Positions 7,271-16,187 of a stretch of 64,000 bases of DNA are shown in pieces. The stretch's first letter is position 1, and every line of letters starts with the position of its first letter. The notes under the pieces were generated by a model. The model saw nothing but the letters and a program-made list of their open reading frames with translations, was not told where the DNA came from and ran no database searches. The stretch is from NCBI RefSeq assembly GCF_014696625.1, contig NZ_JACJQL010000001.1:62001-126000 (forward strand). The letters run 5' to 3'. A program made the translations under genes and the position numbers. This DNA is from Nostoc parmelioides FACHB-3921 (GTDB taxonomy: Bacteria; Cyanobacteriota; Cyanobacteriia; Cyanobacteriales; Nostocaceae).

Positions 7271-8635
7271 ATGAGTATCCTGTTCAGCCCAAAAATGAGA
7301 CTCTTGCTAGGTGTTGCAGCTTTATCACTGGTGGGTATAGCGAGTAGTACTATATATGATAGTTACTCCCAAGCTAAACAGCCAAACCAAAAATCTCTAG
7401 ATGATAAAAGTTTCGGCTTAAATCAACAGGTAATAGCTAATAAATCTCAACCCAGGGTAACTCAAGCAACTATTCACAATCCGCCAATAAATACTTCTTC
7501 GGGACAGAAAACAGGCATCAATCAGGCGGGAATATCTTCTCAACAAGTAACGCCACAAAATACGCCTAACTCAATTCCTAATGTAGCCACAACATCTATC
7601 ACTTATCCCATTATTGACGAGTGGAGAAAGTATAAATTTAGCGTCAATGGCAATCAAATTTTATCTCCAGCACAATTACCGACGGCTAAAGTTAATGTTA
7701 ATCAATCAGATTTATTAACAGTCCTTGTCAACACAAGAAAATATTTTCAAGAACATGGCTCAGACGACCCAGATATTTTACGTCCCGGATTACTCAGTAC
7801 ACAAAAAGTCACAACAGAAGACATCCTCAAGACTCTAGACTTCATGATTGAAGTCCTCAAGGAAGACATCGCCAAAAATCGCATCACTCGGTTACAAAAT
7901 CCCAACTTTATCAACCGCAACTTCCGAGTTATTAAATGGACAGCATATAACCCAGAAAATCAGGTACAAAAGCAACTGAGGTTGACAAAATACGCTGTAT
8001 TTACTCACCCAGGCTCTCGGAAACGTACAGCAACTTTTAACACACCAATTTATAGTTTAAAAGACAATAATATAGCCGACAAATTCTATACCAGATATAC
8101 AAAACAGGATGTTTTATCTGGCATTTATGAACCGGGAGGTAAGGAATTTGGCAAAGTTGAACCTCTGGCTTATTTAACCAGAAATGGACTCGAAGAAGCT
8201 TTAATGCAAGGGACAATTCTCATAAATTTTACTGATGGTTCTAGAGCCTTTTTTAACGTTGATAGAAATAACGGGATGTCTTACGTCCGTGGATTAAAAG
8301 CAACATCACAAAAGCGTTATTGGTATTTTCGGCAAGTTGATGCAATTAAAGGTTACGGACACAAGATAGACGCTAAAATTTCTGTTAAGCCAGGAGTTAC
8401 TTTTGCCGGAGATGTTTTAAATATTGGCTTAGGTAGAGTAGTTTTGTTAGAGCATACGCAAGGTGGACGTAAGCAATTACAAATGGGAGTGATTGCAGAT
8501 ACAGGCGGAGCATTTTTACCCAATTTATACCAACTTGATTATTTAGCTGGAATTTTTCCCAGTCAAAACTCTTTTAGGCAATATATTAGGCAGTTACCTG
8601 AATATGCCACAGCATATTTTTTGGTGAAAAAGTGA
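7271..8635 (+). CDS. exported MltA-like (lytic transglycosylase/3D-domain) protein, divergent
   Basis: A 454-residue protein with an N-terminal hydrophobic segment (residues 9-27) that fits a signal peptide or anchor, then about 90 Ser/Asn/Gln-rich linker residues. The rest follows the order of MltA-type lytic transglycosylases: a strand like the GYYEP region, YTKQDVLSGIYEPGG, VEPLAYLTRNGLEEALMQG, LINFTDGSRAFFNVDRNNG and finally VIADTGGAFLPN, matching the catalytic-Asp DTGGA motif of the double-psi barrel. MltA enzymes cleave peptidoglycan glycan strands. Similarity is by motif order only, so a non-enzymatic relative is possible. Confidence 0.5.
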   Translation: MSILFSPKMRLLLGVAALSLVGIASSTIYDSYSQAKQPNQKSLDDKSFGLNQQVIANKSQPRVTQATIHNPPINTSSGQKTGINQAGISSQQVTPQNTPNSIPNVATTSITYPIIDEWRKYKFSVNGNQILSPAQLPTAKVNVNQSDLLTVLVNTRKYFQEHGSDDPDILRPGLLSTQKVTTEDILKTLDFMIEVLKEDIAKNRITRLQNPNFINRNFRVIKWTAYNPENQVQKQLRLTKYAVFTHPGSRKRTATFNTPIYSLKDNNIADKFYTRYTKQDVLSGIYEPGGKEFGKVEPLAYLTRNGLEEALMQGTILINFTDGSRAFFNVDRNNGMSYVRGLKATSQKRYWYFRQVDAIKGYGHKIDAKISVKPGVTFAGDVLNIGLGRVVLLEHTQGGRKQLQMGVIADTGGAFLPNLYQLDYLAGIFPSQNSFRQYIRQLPEYATAYFLVKK

Positions 8636-8910
8636 AACCTAAACTTAGCATAACTAGTCTATGAGTGATGAGTGCTGATTACCTCGTCACCAATTCTCCA
8701 TCACCTTGCTCATTATTAGTGTTTCATGACTTTGATCAGCTATTTATGTTGTTAAAATAGCTGAACCCAAGGCATTTTGCAGCATAGCAAAATAAATTCT
8801 ATTTTTTAGGAAGATTTTGCTATGTTCATTTAGCTTTCAGGGTGTAATCTCGTTATACAGTATCTTTCATAATAGTCTTGTTCGCTCATTGACACTCGCA
8901 GGTGAATAAC

Positions 8911-9570
8911 ATGAGAAATTTTGCTGAACCACAAGCATTACTCCTGAGTCAAATCAAAGATAAACTTTGTCAGCGTCGAGATTTTAATGGCTGTAATTTG
9001 AGTGGAATTGACTTAAGTACAGTGGATTTAAGTGGTGTTAACTTAATAGGGGCAGATTTAAGTTTTGCCAATTTGTCTGGTTGTATTCTTACGGGTGCAA
9101 ACTTGACTGGAGCAAACTTAATGCAAGCTAGTCTGCGTGAGGCTAAGTTGTATGAAGCTATTTTATCAGAAGCTAATTTGACAGATGCCGATTTAACACA
9201 AGCAAATTTGTGTGGAGCTTTGTTATGGCGATCGCAATGTCGTAATATTAATCTTTGGGGTGCTTCTTTATGCGCGGCTGATTTACGTGAAGCTGACCTC
9301 ACTCAAGGCACATTAGTAGAGACATCTTTAATTGAGGGCAATTTATCCAGAGCTAATTTGACAGATGCAAAGTTATCTGGAGCCACACTACTGGAAGCTA
9401 ATTTAACAGAAGTCAACTTCACTAACACTGACCTAACATGGGCAAATTTGACCAAAGCTAACTTAACTAATGCCAACCTAGAAGGAACAACAATAGCTTT
9501 CGCTAAATTACGCGATACTATTATGCCTAATGGCAAAATCTGCAATCCCCAAATAGTGATTTGGGAATGA
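8911..9570 (+). CDS. pentapeptide-repeat protein
   Basis: A 219-residue protein from ATG 8911 (an overlapping GTG at 8902 is the alternative). After about 25 residues almost the whole length is A(D/N)LxX pentapeptides, such as ADLSFANLSG, ANLTGANLMQ and ADLREADLTQ, which fold as a right-handed quadrilateral beta helix. Cyanobacteria carry dozens of such proteins, mostly without known role. It has no signal peptide. It converges with fraE, one base separating the two stop codons, so antisense overlap of the transcripts is likely. Confidence 0.92.
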   Translation: MRNFAEPQALLLSQIKDKLCQRRDFNGCNLSGIDLSTVDLSGVNLIGADLSFANLSGCILTGANLTGANLMQASLREAKLYEAILSEANLTDADLTQANLCGALLWRSQCRNINLWGASLCAADLREADLTQGTLVETSLIEGNLSRANLTDAKLSGATLLEANLTEVNFTNTDLTWANLTKANLTNANLEGTTIAFAKLRDTIMPNGKICNPQIVIWE

Positions 9571-9571
9571 T

Positions 9572-10345
9572 TTAAAACTCCCGGCGAGAAAAAAGGGAAA
9601 TAGCGATCGCCAATAACATGGCAATATAAACAAAACCATAGACAGCATTACCCATGAGTGCGATCGTATCAGGTAGTGCTTGTATACCGTAAACAGCATC
9701 ATTTTTTAAATCTAATCGAGATAAATCTGGCAATATCAGATATAAAATCTGACTAATACCTTCCATTGCTGGGTTACGACTAAGGCGACTAAACTCTACT
9801 ATGTTTTGAGTAATATTGCCCATGAGATACACGGCAAAAGTTAAAGCTATAGCCAGTAAGGAGCTAGTAAAAACCCCGAAGGTAATAGCTACAGCCGTTA
9901 TCAAAGATAACTGCAAACATAGAAACAAGACGGCAATTAAAATACTCGGCGTTGTGTGGGGAATATTCCCAAACTGCAAAAAGAGTAAATAAATTGCCGT
10001 CATACTGACAACTAAAACAGTCAGTACGGACGATAAACCAAAAAATTTCCCCGTGATAATTTCTCCACGACTCACGGGTTTAGCAATTAATAACAAAATA
10101 GTTCTTTTATCTATTTCCTTATTAATCAATCCTGTACCCACAAAGACAGCGATAATCAAACTGATGACACTCATCGCCGCCAAACCGAAATCTAGAAACA
10201 TTTTATCTTCAGTTGATGCAGCAAACTCAGGCAAAGCCCGAATAGCCACAGCCAAGAGTAAAACATAAAAACCGATAATATACAGGATGCGATCGCGTAC
10301 CACTTCCTGAAATACATTCTTAGCAATTACAAAAGTTCTCATCAT
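9572..10345 (-). CDS. fraE: FraE, ABC-2 type transporter permease
   Basis: A 257-residue membrane protein with about six hydrophobic spans and the ABC-2 permease feature of a large cytoplasmic N-terminal region (INKEIDKRTILLLIAKPVSRGEI). I start at ATG 10345 because GGAGGA lies at 10351-10356, five bases upstream; the TTG at 10360 is unlikely. It is third in the fraC-fraD-fraE operon. In Anabaena, FraE is needed for heterocyst pole (neck) maturation and diazotrophic growth. No ATPase gene is adjacent, so its partner must be elsewhere. Confidence 0.88.
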   Translation of the reverse strand: MMRTFVIAKNVFQEVVRDRILYIIGFYVLLLAVAIRALPEFAASTEDKMFLDFGLAAMSVISLIIAVFVGTGLINKEIDKRTILLLIAKPVSRGEIITGKFFGLSSVLTVLVVSMTAIYLLFLQFGNIPHTTPSILIAVLFLCLQLSLITAVAITFGVFTSSLLAIALTFAVYLMGNITQNIVEFSRLSRNPAMEGISQILYLILPDLSRLDLKNDAVYGIQALPDTIALMGNAVYGFVYIAMLLAIAISLFSRREF

Positions 10346-10390
10346 ATTTATCCTCCCCAATCCCAGTTCAAGGCAAAAGTCAAAAGAAAA

Positions 10391-10427
10391 AATCTTTTAC
10401 TTTTTACTTTTTACTTTTTACTTTCTT
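10391..10427. repeat. heptamer short tandem repeat (TTTTTAC)
   Basis: A run of TTTTTAC units in the fraD-fraE spacer, about four copies with 7-bp period, typical of cyanobacterial short tandemly repeated repetitive sequences. Confidence 0.7.
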
Positions 10428-10439
10428 GTCCCCAATCCC

Positions 10440-11471
10440 TCACTGCTGCGGTGGTGCTGCACCTGAGAATAATTTATTCAAGCGATCGCATTGTATTTCA
10501 GCAACGGCTTTTTTCTCCTCCGGTGTTCTACTGTTAGTATTAGTATTAATTGGCGTTGTTGCCACTGGGTCAATTTGGCATGATTTCCGCAGAAAATAAC
10601 CACGGGGATTAGCAGTCGGGCCTGTCCAAATGCTGAGTAAATCTAATCGGTAGCCTGACTTATTATTGACTACACGCGGCTCAACACGCCAGAGTGCTTT
10701 TTCTTCATATTGTGCCAAATTATTATTTAATACTTCTCTACCTAGTTGACCAACTCTGACATTGGCTTCTAATAGCCATCTTTCAACTTCTGACCAAGGT
10801 CTTTCTGCGATTTGTTCCTCGACTAATGGTTGTAATCTATCCAAAATCACAACTCCATTAGTAGGAATTTTCTGTTGCTCTTCTCTGGTAATTACAAAAG
10901 TACTACGTCCAAAGTTTTCAGCTAATAAACTAGGATATTCTTGTAACCATTTATCCAAAACAAAGTAAAACTGAAGCCAGCAACTTATCATCATACAACT
11001 GGCAACTAAAACAATGATTTTTTGCCGAGCATCTGGTTTAGGAATCCGAGTTTTAGAGTCTGTGTCGCTTCCTTCAATAAATTCAGGAATTGCTGTGATT
11101 AATGCTGATATTGTCGGCCAAAGAACAACTGTTCTGGATGAAATAACATCTTCCTGATTACTAAAAGCAAATACACTAACTAAAAATCCTGTAATTACTG
11201 CTCCTACTGGCATGAAAGTACCAGGAACTCTCAAAGGATCATCAGTTGTATACCAAGCTGTACCTGCAATTAAAAACAACCAACCGCAAAGGGCAATTAT
11301 ATCTCTGATATAACCTGTAGCAAAATAGGACATTACCCAGGAAAACACACTCAAATAAATGAAGGTCTGCCAAGAATAAGCTGTGGTTGGGACTAATAGT
11401 TTTCTGACTCGCTCATAAACATCTTCAAAAATTTTAAATATCCCAAAAAGGTCTTTGAATAATAAATTCAT
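10440..11471 (-). CDS. fraD: FraD septal-junction protein (DUF5357)
   Basis: A 343-residue protein with about five membrane spans in the first 180 residues, then a long hydrophilic C-terminal domain (from about residue 185) likely to face the periplasm, ending in a Pro/Gln tail. Length and layout match FraD of Anabaena. FraD sits in the cell poles with SepJ and FraC and forms the plug of septal junctions through which cells of the filament exchange small molecules. It lies 47 bp after fraC and 94 bp before fraE, all in one direction. Assignment rests on operon order, length and topology. Confidence 0.9.
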   Translation of the reverse strand: MNLLFKDLFGIFKIFEDVYERVRKLLVPTTAYSWQTFIYLSVFSWVMSYFATGYIRDIIALCGWLFLIAGTAWYTTDDPLRVPGTFMPVGAVITGFLVSVFAFSNQEDVISSRTVVLWPTISALITAIPEFIEGSDTDSKTRIPKPDARQKIIVLVASCMMISCWLQFYFVLDKWLQEYPSLLAENFGRSTFVITREEQQKIPTNGVVILDRLQPLVEEQIAERPWSEVERWLLEANVRVGQLGREVLNNNLAQYEEKALWRVEPRVVNNKSGYRLDLLSIWTGPTANPRGYFLRKSCQIDPVATTPINTNTNSRTPEEKKAVAEIQCDRLNKLFSGAAPPQQ

Positions 11472-11518
11472 AATTTACCTCACTTTAGATTTCTGTATAC
11501 GAATATCCTTGTTTTTGC

Positions 11519-12058
11519 TTACCTGTTGCGTATCAATAAAATAATAGTTATGGCGGTGTAACTTAACGAATTAGCAATAAGTGTTGTAGTTACTAAATTT
11601 GTATCTTGAAGCCTAATTTTACTAATGAACCGTATTTTCTGACGATAAAATGGTTGGGGTTCTTCTTGCTTCTTGCCGATGTCTTCACTTAAGGTAAAAA
11701 CAAAAAGCCTCAAAAGAAAAAATTTCATTAAAAAAGTAGAAAAGAAAATGATAAAAGTAGTTAAAATAAGAATACCTTGGGTATTGGTTGATCTAAAAAT
11801 ATTAAAAAATATGTAATTAATTAACTCAGCTTTGATCGGTACTGGTAATACAGGCTCCACGAAAAAAAATATTACCCAACCGATGACACCAGAAAAGCTA
11901 TTGACGGCGATCGCATAAAAGACACTAGTCTTCTTATCAAAATTGAGTCTCCTATGGTAGATATAACCTTCTATGGGAATAGCAATCAGTAAAAACAACA
12001 AGTTAAACAAAATTGCGCCAATCGGCAAAATCCTGGGTATGGTCAAATCTTCAAACAT
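11519..12058 (-). CDS. fraC: FraC filament-integrity membrane protein
   Basis: A 179-residue integral membrane protein from ATG 12058 (a GTG two codons upstream is possible); 179 is the length I remember for Anabaena FraC. It has a hydrophobic N-terminal span, further spans around residues 45-70 and 95-120, and a last one near the C-terminus. FraC is required for filament integrity and for placing SepJ and FraD at intercellular septa. It is first in the operon; the upstream DNA (12059-12280) shows no strong regulatory motif that I can name. Confidence 0.9.
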   Translation of the reverse strand: MFEDLTIPRILPIGAILFNLLFLLIAIPIEGYIYHRRLNFDKKTSVFYAIAVNSFSGVIGWVIFFFVEPVLPVPIKAELINYIFFNIFRSTNTQGILILTTFIIFFSTFLMKFFLLRLFVFTLSEDIGKKQEEPQPFYRQKIRFISKIRLQDTNLVTTTLIANSLSYTAITIILLIRNR

Positions 12059-12351
12059 AGACACTCAACAAAAAAGGGAAACTGTAGAGAGTATAGCTGT
12101 AATAATGAATGCTGAGTAATGAGTACTAAGTGTTGAGTAATAATTATCCCATTCTCAGTTCCCCATCCCCAATCCTTACTAACTCTCTTGGTGTGCCAGT
12201 ATACTCCGATTTATCTTTAATAAGACTTACGCACTCAGATTTTCTGTTGAGACTGGGTTTAGGGGTGTAAGGGTGTAAGGTTTTGAATTTAGAGCGTAGC
12301 GACCTAACCTCCGGTAAGATAGGAAACTGCCACGTTACAGCTTTTCAACAG
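12059..12351. other. divergent region between fraC and the adenosyltransferase gene
   Basis: It holds short repeats of the GGGTGTAA type at 12262-12282 and the word GACTTACGC, which occurs at ends of foldback elements elsewhere. No cobalamin riboswitch could be recognised. Two promoters are expected. Confidence 0.5.
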
Positions 12352-13488
12352 ATGACAAGGAACGGCATCGGTATCCGCACGGCACAAGTGCGTTCAGAAC
12401 GGCTTACTGGCCAAATTCATGTATATGATGGTGTCGGTAAAGGTAAGTCACAAGCAGCGTTGGGTGTAGTTTTACGCTCCATAGGCTTAGGAATAAACGC
12501 ACCGAACAATTCCAATCGTGTACTGCTATTACGCTTTTTAAAAGGGCCAGAACGAGATTATGACGAAGATGGAGCGATCGCTGCATTACAGCGTGGATTC
12601 CCCCATTTAATTGACCAGGTACGCACCGGGAGAGCAGAATTTTTTGGCCCAGAAGAAATCACCGCCTTTGACCGTGCTGAAGCGGGACGAGGCTGGGATG
12701 TGGCCAAAGGTGCGATCGCTTCTGGTTTGTATTCTGTTGTTGTCTTAGATGAAATTAACCCAGTCCTTGATTTAGGGTTACTTTCGGTAGATGAGGTAGT
12801 GGGAACACTAAAATCAAAACCCCAAGAGTTAGAAATTATTGCCACAGGAAGAGGTGCGCCGCAAAAATTACTTGACATTGCGGATTTACACTCAGAAATG
12901 AAACCCTTACACCACCCCAAAGCCACAGAACTCTTGATGAAGGGGATTGAAATTTATACTGGTGCAGGTAAAGGTAAATCTACCAGTGCTTTGGGTAAGG
13001 CATTACAAGCAATTGGTAGGGGTATTAACCATCCAGGGTCAACGCGGGTATTAATTATGCAGTGGCTCAAAGGTGGTAGCGGTTATACAGAAGATGCCGC
13101 GATCGCCGCCTTGCGGCAATCATACCCTGAGGTGGTAGATCATCAACGCTGCGGTCGAGATGCGATCGTTTGGCGCAATTCTCGACAAGAATTAGACTAC
13201 GTAGAAGCAGAACGGGGTTGGGAAATAGCTAAAGTTGCGATCGCCTCTGGACTATACAAAACCATCATCCTTGATGAACTTAATCCCACCGTTGACTTGG
13301 AACTACTGCCGGTAGAGCCAATTGTCCAAGCTTTACTTCGTAAACCCCGCGACACCGAAATCATCATTACCGGACGTTGCCAAAATCAACCAGCCTATTT
13401 TGACCTAGCCAGTATTCACTCCGAAGTTTACTGCCACAAACATTATGCCAATCAAGGTGTAGAACTAAAAAGGGGCGTAGACTTTTAA
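12352..13488 (+). CDS. tandem-duplicated corrinoid adenosyltransferase (CobA/BtuR type)
   Basis: A 378-residue protein made of two homologous P-loop domains of the CobA/CobO/BtuR family. Walker A motifs are GVGKGKS at residues 27-33 and GAGKGKS at 204-210, each followed by the LGxxLRSIG/LQAIGRG helix, a FLKGPERDYDED/WLKGGSGYTED segment and the VVLDEINP/IILDELNP Walker B. BtuR enzymes put the adenosyl group on cob(I)yrinate or cobinamide; the family norm is one domain of about 200 residues. Start ATG 12352 is preferred over TTG 12283. The second domain may be catalytic or structural. Confidence 0.88.
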   Translation: MTRNGIGIRTAQVRSERLTGQIHVYDGVGKGKSQAALGVVLRSIGLGINAPNNSNRVLLLRFLKGPERDYDEDGAIAALQRGFPHLIDQVRTGRAEFFGPEEITAFDRAEAGRGWDVAKGAIASGLYSVVVLDEINPVLDLGLLSVDEVVGTLKSKPQELEIIATGRGAPQKLLDIADLHSEMKPLHHPKATELLMKGIEIYTGAGKGKSTSALGKALQAIGRGINHPGSTRVLIMQWLKGGSGYTEDAAIAALRQSYPEVVDHQRCGRDAIVWRNSRQELDYVEAERGWEIAKVAIASGLYKTIILDELNPTVDLELLPVEPIVQALLRKPRDTEIIITGRCQNQPAYFDLASIHSEVYCHKHYANQGVELKRGVDF

Positions 13489-13494
13489 GTTGGT

Positions 13495-13566
13495 CAACAG
13501 TCAACAGTCAAAAATCAAGGTCTTTAGCTATTGACTATTGACTACTGACTATTGACTATTGACTTG
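13495..13566. repeat. heptamer short tandem repeats (TGACTAT / CAACAGT)
   Basis: Repeated TGACTAT and CAACAGT words with 7-bp spacing in the gap before the epimerase gene; characteristic of heterocystous cyanobacteria. Confidence 0.7.
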
Positions 13567-13637
13567 TCCCCAATTCCAGCAACATAAGTTGAAAATTTGA
13601 TAAAAAACTTTAAAATAAGGGTTTGGGAAGGTGCATT

Positions 13638-14558
13638 ATGAAAGTAGCAATTACAGGCGCAACAGGATTTGTCGGAACACGACTAGTACAAAGACTTCAC
13701 AAAGAAGGTCATCAAATAATTGTCTTAACCCGTAACACTACATCAGCCCGCAGGCATTTTCCTGCACAAACATTCGCCAATGTAGAAATTGTTGCTTATA
13801 CACCCACTACATCCGGGGCGTGGCAAGATGTAATTGCTGGTTGTGATGGTGTAGTCAACTTGGCAGGAGAACCCATCGCAGAGGCACGCTGGACACCAGA
13901 ACACAAACGAGAGATTCTTAACAGCCGTCAACTAGGCACACAGAAAATAGTCGAAGCCATAGCGAAAGCTAATCCCAAGCCTACAGTCTTAGTTAACGCT
14001 TCTGCTATTGGTTACTACGGTACAAGTGAAACCACTACCTTTGATGAAAATAGCCCCTCTGGTAGGGATTTTCTCGCTCAAGTTTGTCAAGCTTGGGAAG
14101 CAGAAGCTCAAAAAGTGAAAGAATCAGGCGTTCGCCTAGTGATACTACGTTTAGGTATTGTTCTAGGGTTGGGTGGTGCTTTAGGAAAAATGATTACCCC
14201 TTTTAAACTCTATGCCGGGGGGCCAATTGGTAGCGGTCGTCAATGGTTTTCTTGGATTCACATTGATGATTTGGTGAATCTGATTGTGCAAGCTTTAACC
14301 AACCCACAACTAGAAGGCGTATATAATGCTACGGCTCCCAATCCGGTTCGCATGAATGATTTAAGCCAAACTATGGGACAAGTAATGAACCGTCCTTCAT
14401 GGTTGCCTGTCCCAGGTTTTGCTATAGAAGCTCTTTTGGGAGATGGGGCGATCGTTGTTTTAGAAGGTCAACAAGTACTTCCCAAACGAGCTTTAGAAAC
14501 CGGGATTAAATATCAGTATCCGAATTTACAACCAGCCTTACAAGAAATTTTGCAGTGA
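13638..14558 (+). CDS. TIGR01777 family NAD(P)-dependent epimerase (YfcH/SulA-like)
   Basis: A 306-residue extended short-chain dehydrogenase. The N-terminal MKVAITGATGFVGTRL is the Rossmann GxxGxxG motif, NASAIGYYG is the modified active-site Tyr region (the usual YxxxK Lys is absent, as is normal in this family), and SGRQWFSWIHIDDL is the family signature. ATG 13638 has GGGAAGG upstream; the TTG at 13623 is not needed. Members are linked to cell division (SulA-like) or plastid-type functions, but the substrate is unknown. Confidence 0.9.
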   Translation: MKVAITGATGFVGTRLVQRLHKEGHQIIVLTRNTTSARRHFPAQTFANVEIVAYTPTTSGAWQDVIAGCDGVVNLAGEPIAEARWTPEHKREILNSRQLGTQKIVEAIAKANPKPTVLVNASAIGYYGTSETTTFDENSPSGRDFLAQVCQAWEAEAQKVKESGVRLVILRLGIVLGLGGALGKMITPFKLYAGGPIGSGRQWFSWIHIDDLVNLIVQALTNPQLEGVYNATAPNPVRMNDLSQTMGQVMNRPSWLPVPGFAIEALLGDGAIVVLEGQQVLPKRALETGIKYQYPNLQPALQEILQ

Positions 14559-14568
14559 AGTTAATTCT

Positions 14569-14751
14569 TCACGATGCCAGTCTTTTTTTTAGCTCAGTCT
14601 CTAACTGTTCACCTGTGCTAACCACAACCCTGTTTGGTTTAGCCCTAACAATCGAGAGATAGTGTTGAAAGGCTTCTTCATCTTGGGGATGAAGTTTTAC
14701 GTATTCCCTGAGTTCCACCTCTGTTAATTGCAAGTAATTTGCATCACTCAT
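14569..14751 (-). CDS. DUF6887 small protein
   Basis: A 60-residue acidic-basic protein: MSDANYLQLTEVELREYVKL, then DEEAFQHYLS and a C-terminal Lys/Arg-rich end. The ELRxYVLxHxxDxEAF pattern matches what I remember of DUF6887. Its ATG overlaps the stop of the upstream gene in ATGA (14748-14751), so the two form a coupled pair. Function unknown; gene pairs like this can be toxin-antitoxin-like, but nothing here proves it. Confidence 0.7.
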   Translation of the reverse strand: MSDANYLQLTEVELREYVKLHPQDEEAFQHYLSIVRAKPNRVVVSTGEQLETELKKRLAS

Positions 14752-14924
14752 TGTATGATAGTCTCTCCATTGCTCAAAATCTCTGCTTGAATTGTTTGTC
14801 CTATAAGTACTACTATTCTTTGTGAGCGAGCATCGTATCTAGTTAGCTCTATCGTTTGTAGTAGGTTACTCGCTCGTACACATAAATTGTAGAAAGCTTT
14901 TAACTGTTCTACTGTGGGTTCCAT
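14748..14924 (-). CDS. DUF6888 small protein, partner of DUF6887
   Basis: A 58-residue frame that falls below common length cut-offs. The translation starts MEPTVEQLKAFYNLCVRASN and ends with EILSNGETIIQ; the middle has LTRYDARSQRIVVLIGQT. The layout (helix with LCxxAxNLL, then RYDxRxxxIxVLxG and a short beta end with NGE) matches the DUF6888 family as I recall it, and this family commonly precedes DUF6887. It overlaps the DUF6887 start by four bases. The function is not known. Confidence 0.7.
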   Translation of the reverse strand: MEPTVEQLKAFYNLCVRASNLLQTIELTRYDARSQRIVVLIGQTIQAEILSNGETIIQ

Positions 14925-14981
14925 TTACCAAAATGTTTCAGTATCAGCCCCTACCTGATCCATTGACCGAGTGATGATGAA

Positions 14982-15227
14982 TTATTGACTAGAAAGAAAT
15001 TTTTTGGATACCCAACTGACCAAACCACTCAGAATTGCACCACCCATCAGAATGCCGATCGCTGGGTTAAATACAGGTTGCCAAAGTTTGTGCCACAAAT
15101 CTAGACCTAGATTAACTCCGATCGCTTCACCCATAATAGCGATCGCAAACCAAATAAAGCCTAACAATACCAGAAATACATCCGCTACTAAAATCAAATT
15201 TAGCCAGTTTAATAATTTTTCTTTCAT
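14982..15227 (-). CDS. small two-span membrane protein
   Basis: An 81-residue protein with two hydrophobic segments (about residues 8-32 and 52-72) separated by a loop rich in Leu, Trp and Pro, and a Lys-containing C-terminus. I do not recognise the family. It lies alone between the DUF6887 pair and the TPR gene, on the same strand. ATG 15227 follows no obvious ribosome site beyond CATGAG-rich sequence, so the start is provisional. Confidence 0.6.
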   Translation of the reverse strand: MKEKLLNWLNLILVADVFLVLLGFIWFAIAIMGEAIGVNLGLDLWHKLWQPVFNPAIGILMGGAILSGLVSWVSKKFLSSQ

Positions 15228-15329
15228 GAGGAAGTGGGAATTGGGGATGAGTGATTGGGAACTGGGGACGAAACAATGATCTTGAATATAAGTTCTAACC
15301 TTTAGTCTCTATCCCCAATCCCCTAACCA

Positions 15330-15752
15330 CTATTCATTAAACAACCAGCCTTTAACTTTGGCCAAGCTCTGCCAATCAGGTTTTCTACTTAAACCATCTG
15401 CAATACTATTTTGAATCTCATCGCGCCAGTCGGGATTGACCAACATTAATTGTTGTGTAATATCAATATGTTGCCGCAAGCCTTTTTGACCAGTTTCTAG
15501 CATGGCCACAGCGAGATTTACCCTAGCTTGTGGGTCTTGAGGATTGATTTTTACAGCTTTTTGTGCTGCCTTGAGAGCTAAGTTAGGCTTATCCTCCAGC
15601 AAATATAACCAAGCTAGACAAATCCAAGCAGCGCTGGCTTTGGGAGCGCGATCGCATACTTCTTTAAACACGGGGATCAAATCAGCAGCAGGCTCCCCAG
15701 CTTTATAACGTTCTAATCCTGTATCAAACAGGGAATCAACAGTGTTAGTCAT
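15330..15752 (-). CDS. TPR-repeat protein
   Basis: A 140-residue soluble protein with about two tetratricopeptide repeats: AWICLAWLYLLEDKPNLALKAA and VNLAVAMLETGQ, preceded by a partial one. TPR domains act in protein-protein contacts. It precedes (in transcription) no gene that would define its partner; the IscA-type gene lies 78 bp upstream on the same strand, with a heptamer repeat in the spacer. Specific role unknown. Confidence 0.8.
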   Translation of the reverse strand: MTNTVDSLFDTGLERYKAGEPAADLIPVFKEVCDRAPKASAAWICLAWLYLLEDKPNLALKAAQKAVKINPQDPQARVNLAVAMLETGQKGLRQHIDITQQLMLVNPDWRDEIQNSIADGLSRKPDWQSLAKVKGWLFNE

Positions 15753-15788
15753 TAGTTATTAGTCATTAGTCATTAGTCATTAGTCAGT
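15744..15788. repeat. heptamer short tandem repeat (CATTAGT)
   Basis: About six TTAGTCA/CATTAGT units with 7-bp period; the left end overlaps the first codons of the TPR gene, so its ribosome-binding region is inside the repeat. Confidence 0.75.
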
Positions 15789-15830
15789 AGTTACTCGGAA
15801 CTAACAACTGACCACTGACAATTGACAATC

Positions 15831-16187
15831 TTACACCCCAAATGACTTACCGCAACCGCAGGTCTGAGTAGCATTAGGATTGGTAAACTGGAAACCACCA
15901 CCGATCATGGCATCGCTATAATCAAGCATTAAGCCATAAAGATATAAAATGCTTTTGCGATCGCAGACAATTTTGAAGCCATCGTAATCAAAAACTTCAT
16001 CCTGAGGAGTGATCTTGCTTTCCTGTTCAAAGTCCATCATGTAAGACATCCCAGAGCAGCCACCTTGGCGTACTCCCACCCTCAAGCATAAATCTTGACC
16101 TTGCTTTTCTTGCAGGGACTTTACTTGCCGCAAAGCGGCTTCGCTCAACAGTATCCCTCTTTGTTGAGACTGAGTTGCTTGTGTCAT
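15831..16187 (-). CDS. HesB/IscA/SufA-type iron-sulfur assembly protein
   Basis: A 118-residue A-type iron-sulfur carrier. The three conserved cysteines are present: Cys44 in GGCSGMSY and Cys110/Cys112 in TCGCGKSF. These bind iron or a [2Fe-2S]/[4Fe-4S] cluster for transfer to target proteins. AAGGAG lies nine bases before ATG 16187. Cyanobacteria have several paralogues; which one (SufA- or IscA-like) cannot be told from the sequence alone. The neighbouring genes are not suf genes. Confidence 0.93.
   Translation of the reverse strand: MTQATQSQQRGILLSEAALRQVKSLQEKQGQDLCLRVGVRQGGCSGMSYMMDFEQESKITPQDEVFDYDGFKIVCDRKSILYLYGLMLDYSDAMIGGGFQFTNPNATQTCGCGKSFGV

Noticed and set aside
8970..9545. Long antisense frames in the pentapeptide gene
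   Set aside because: They are by-products of the periodic repeat on the other strand (regular Lys/Ala/Ser pattern).
12059..12351. Cobalamin riboswitch upstream of the adenosyltransferase gene
   Set aside because: A segment GATAGGAAACTGCCAC faintly resembles the B12 box, but the other conserved parts of the riboswitch are absent.
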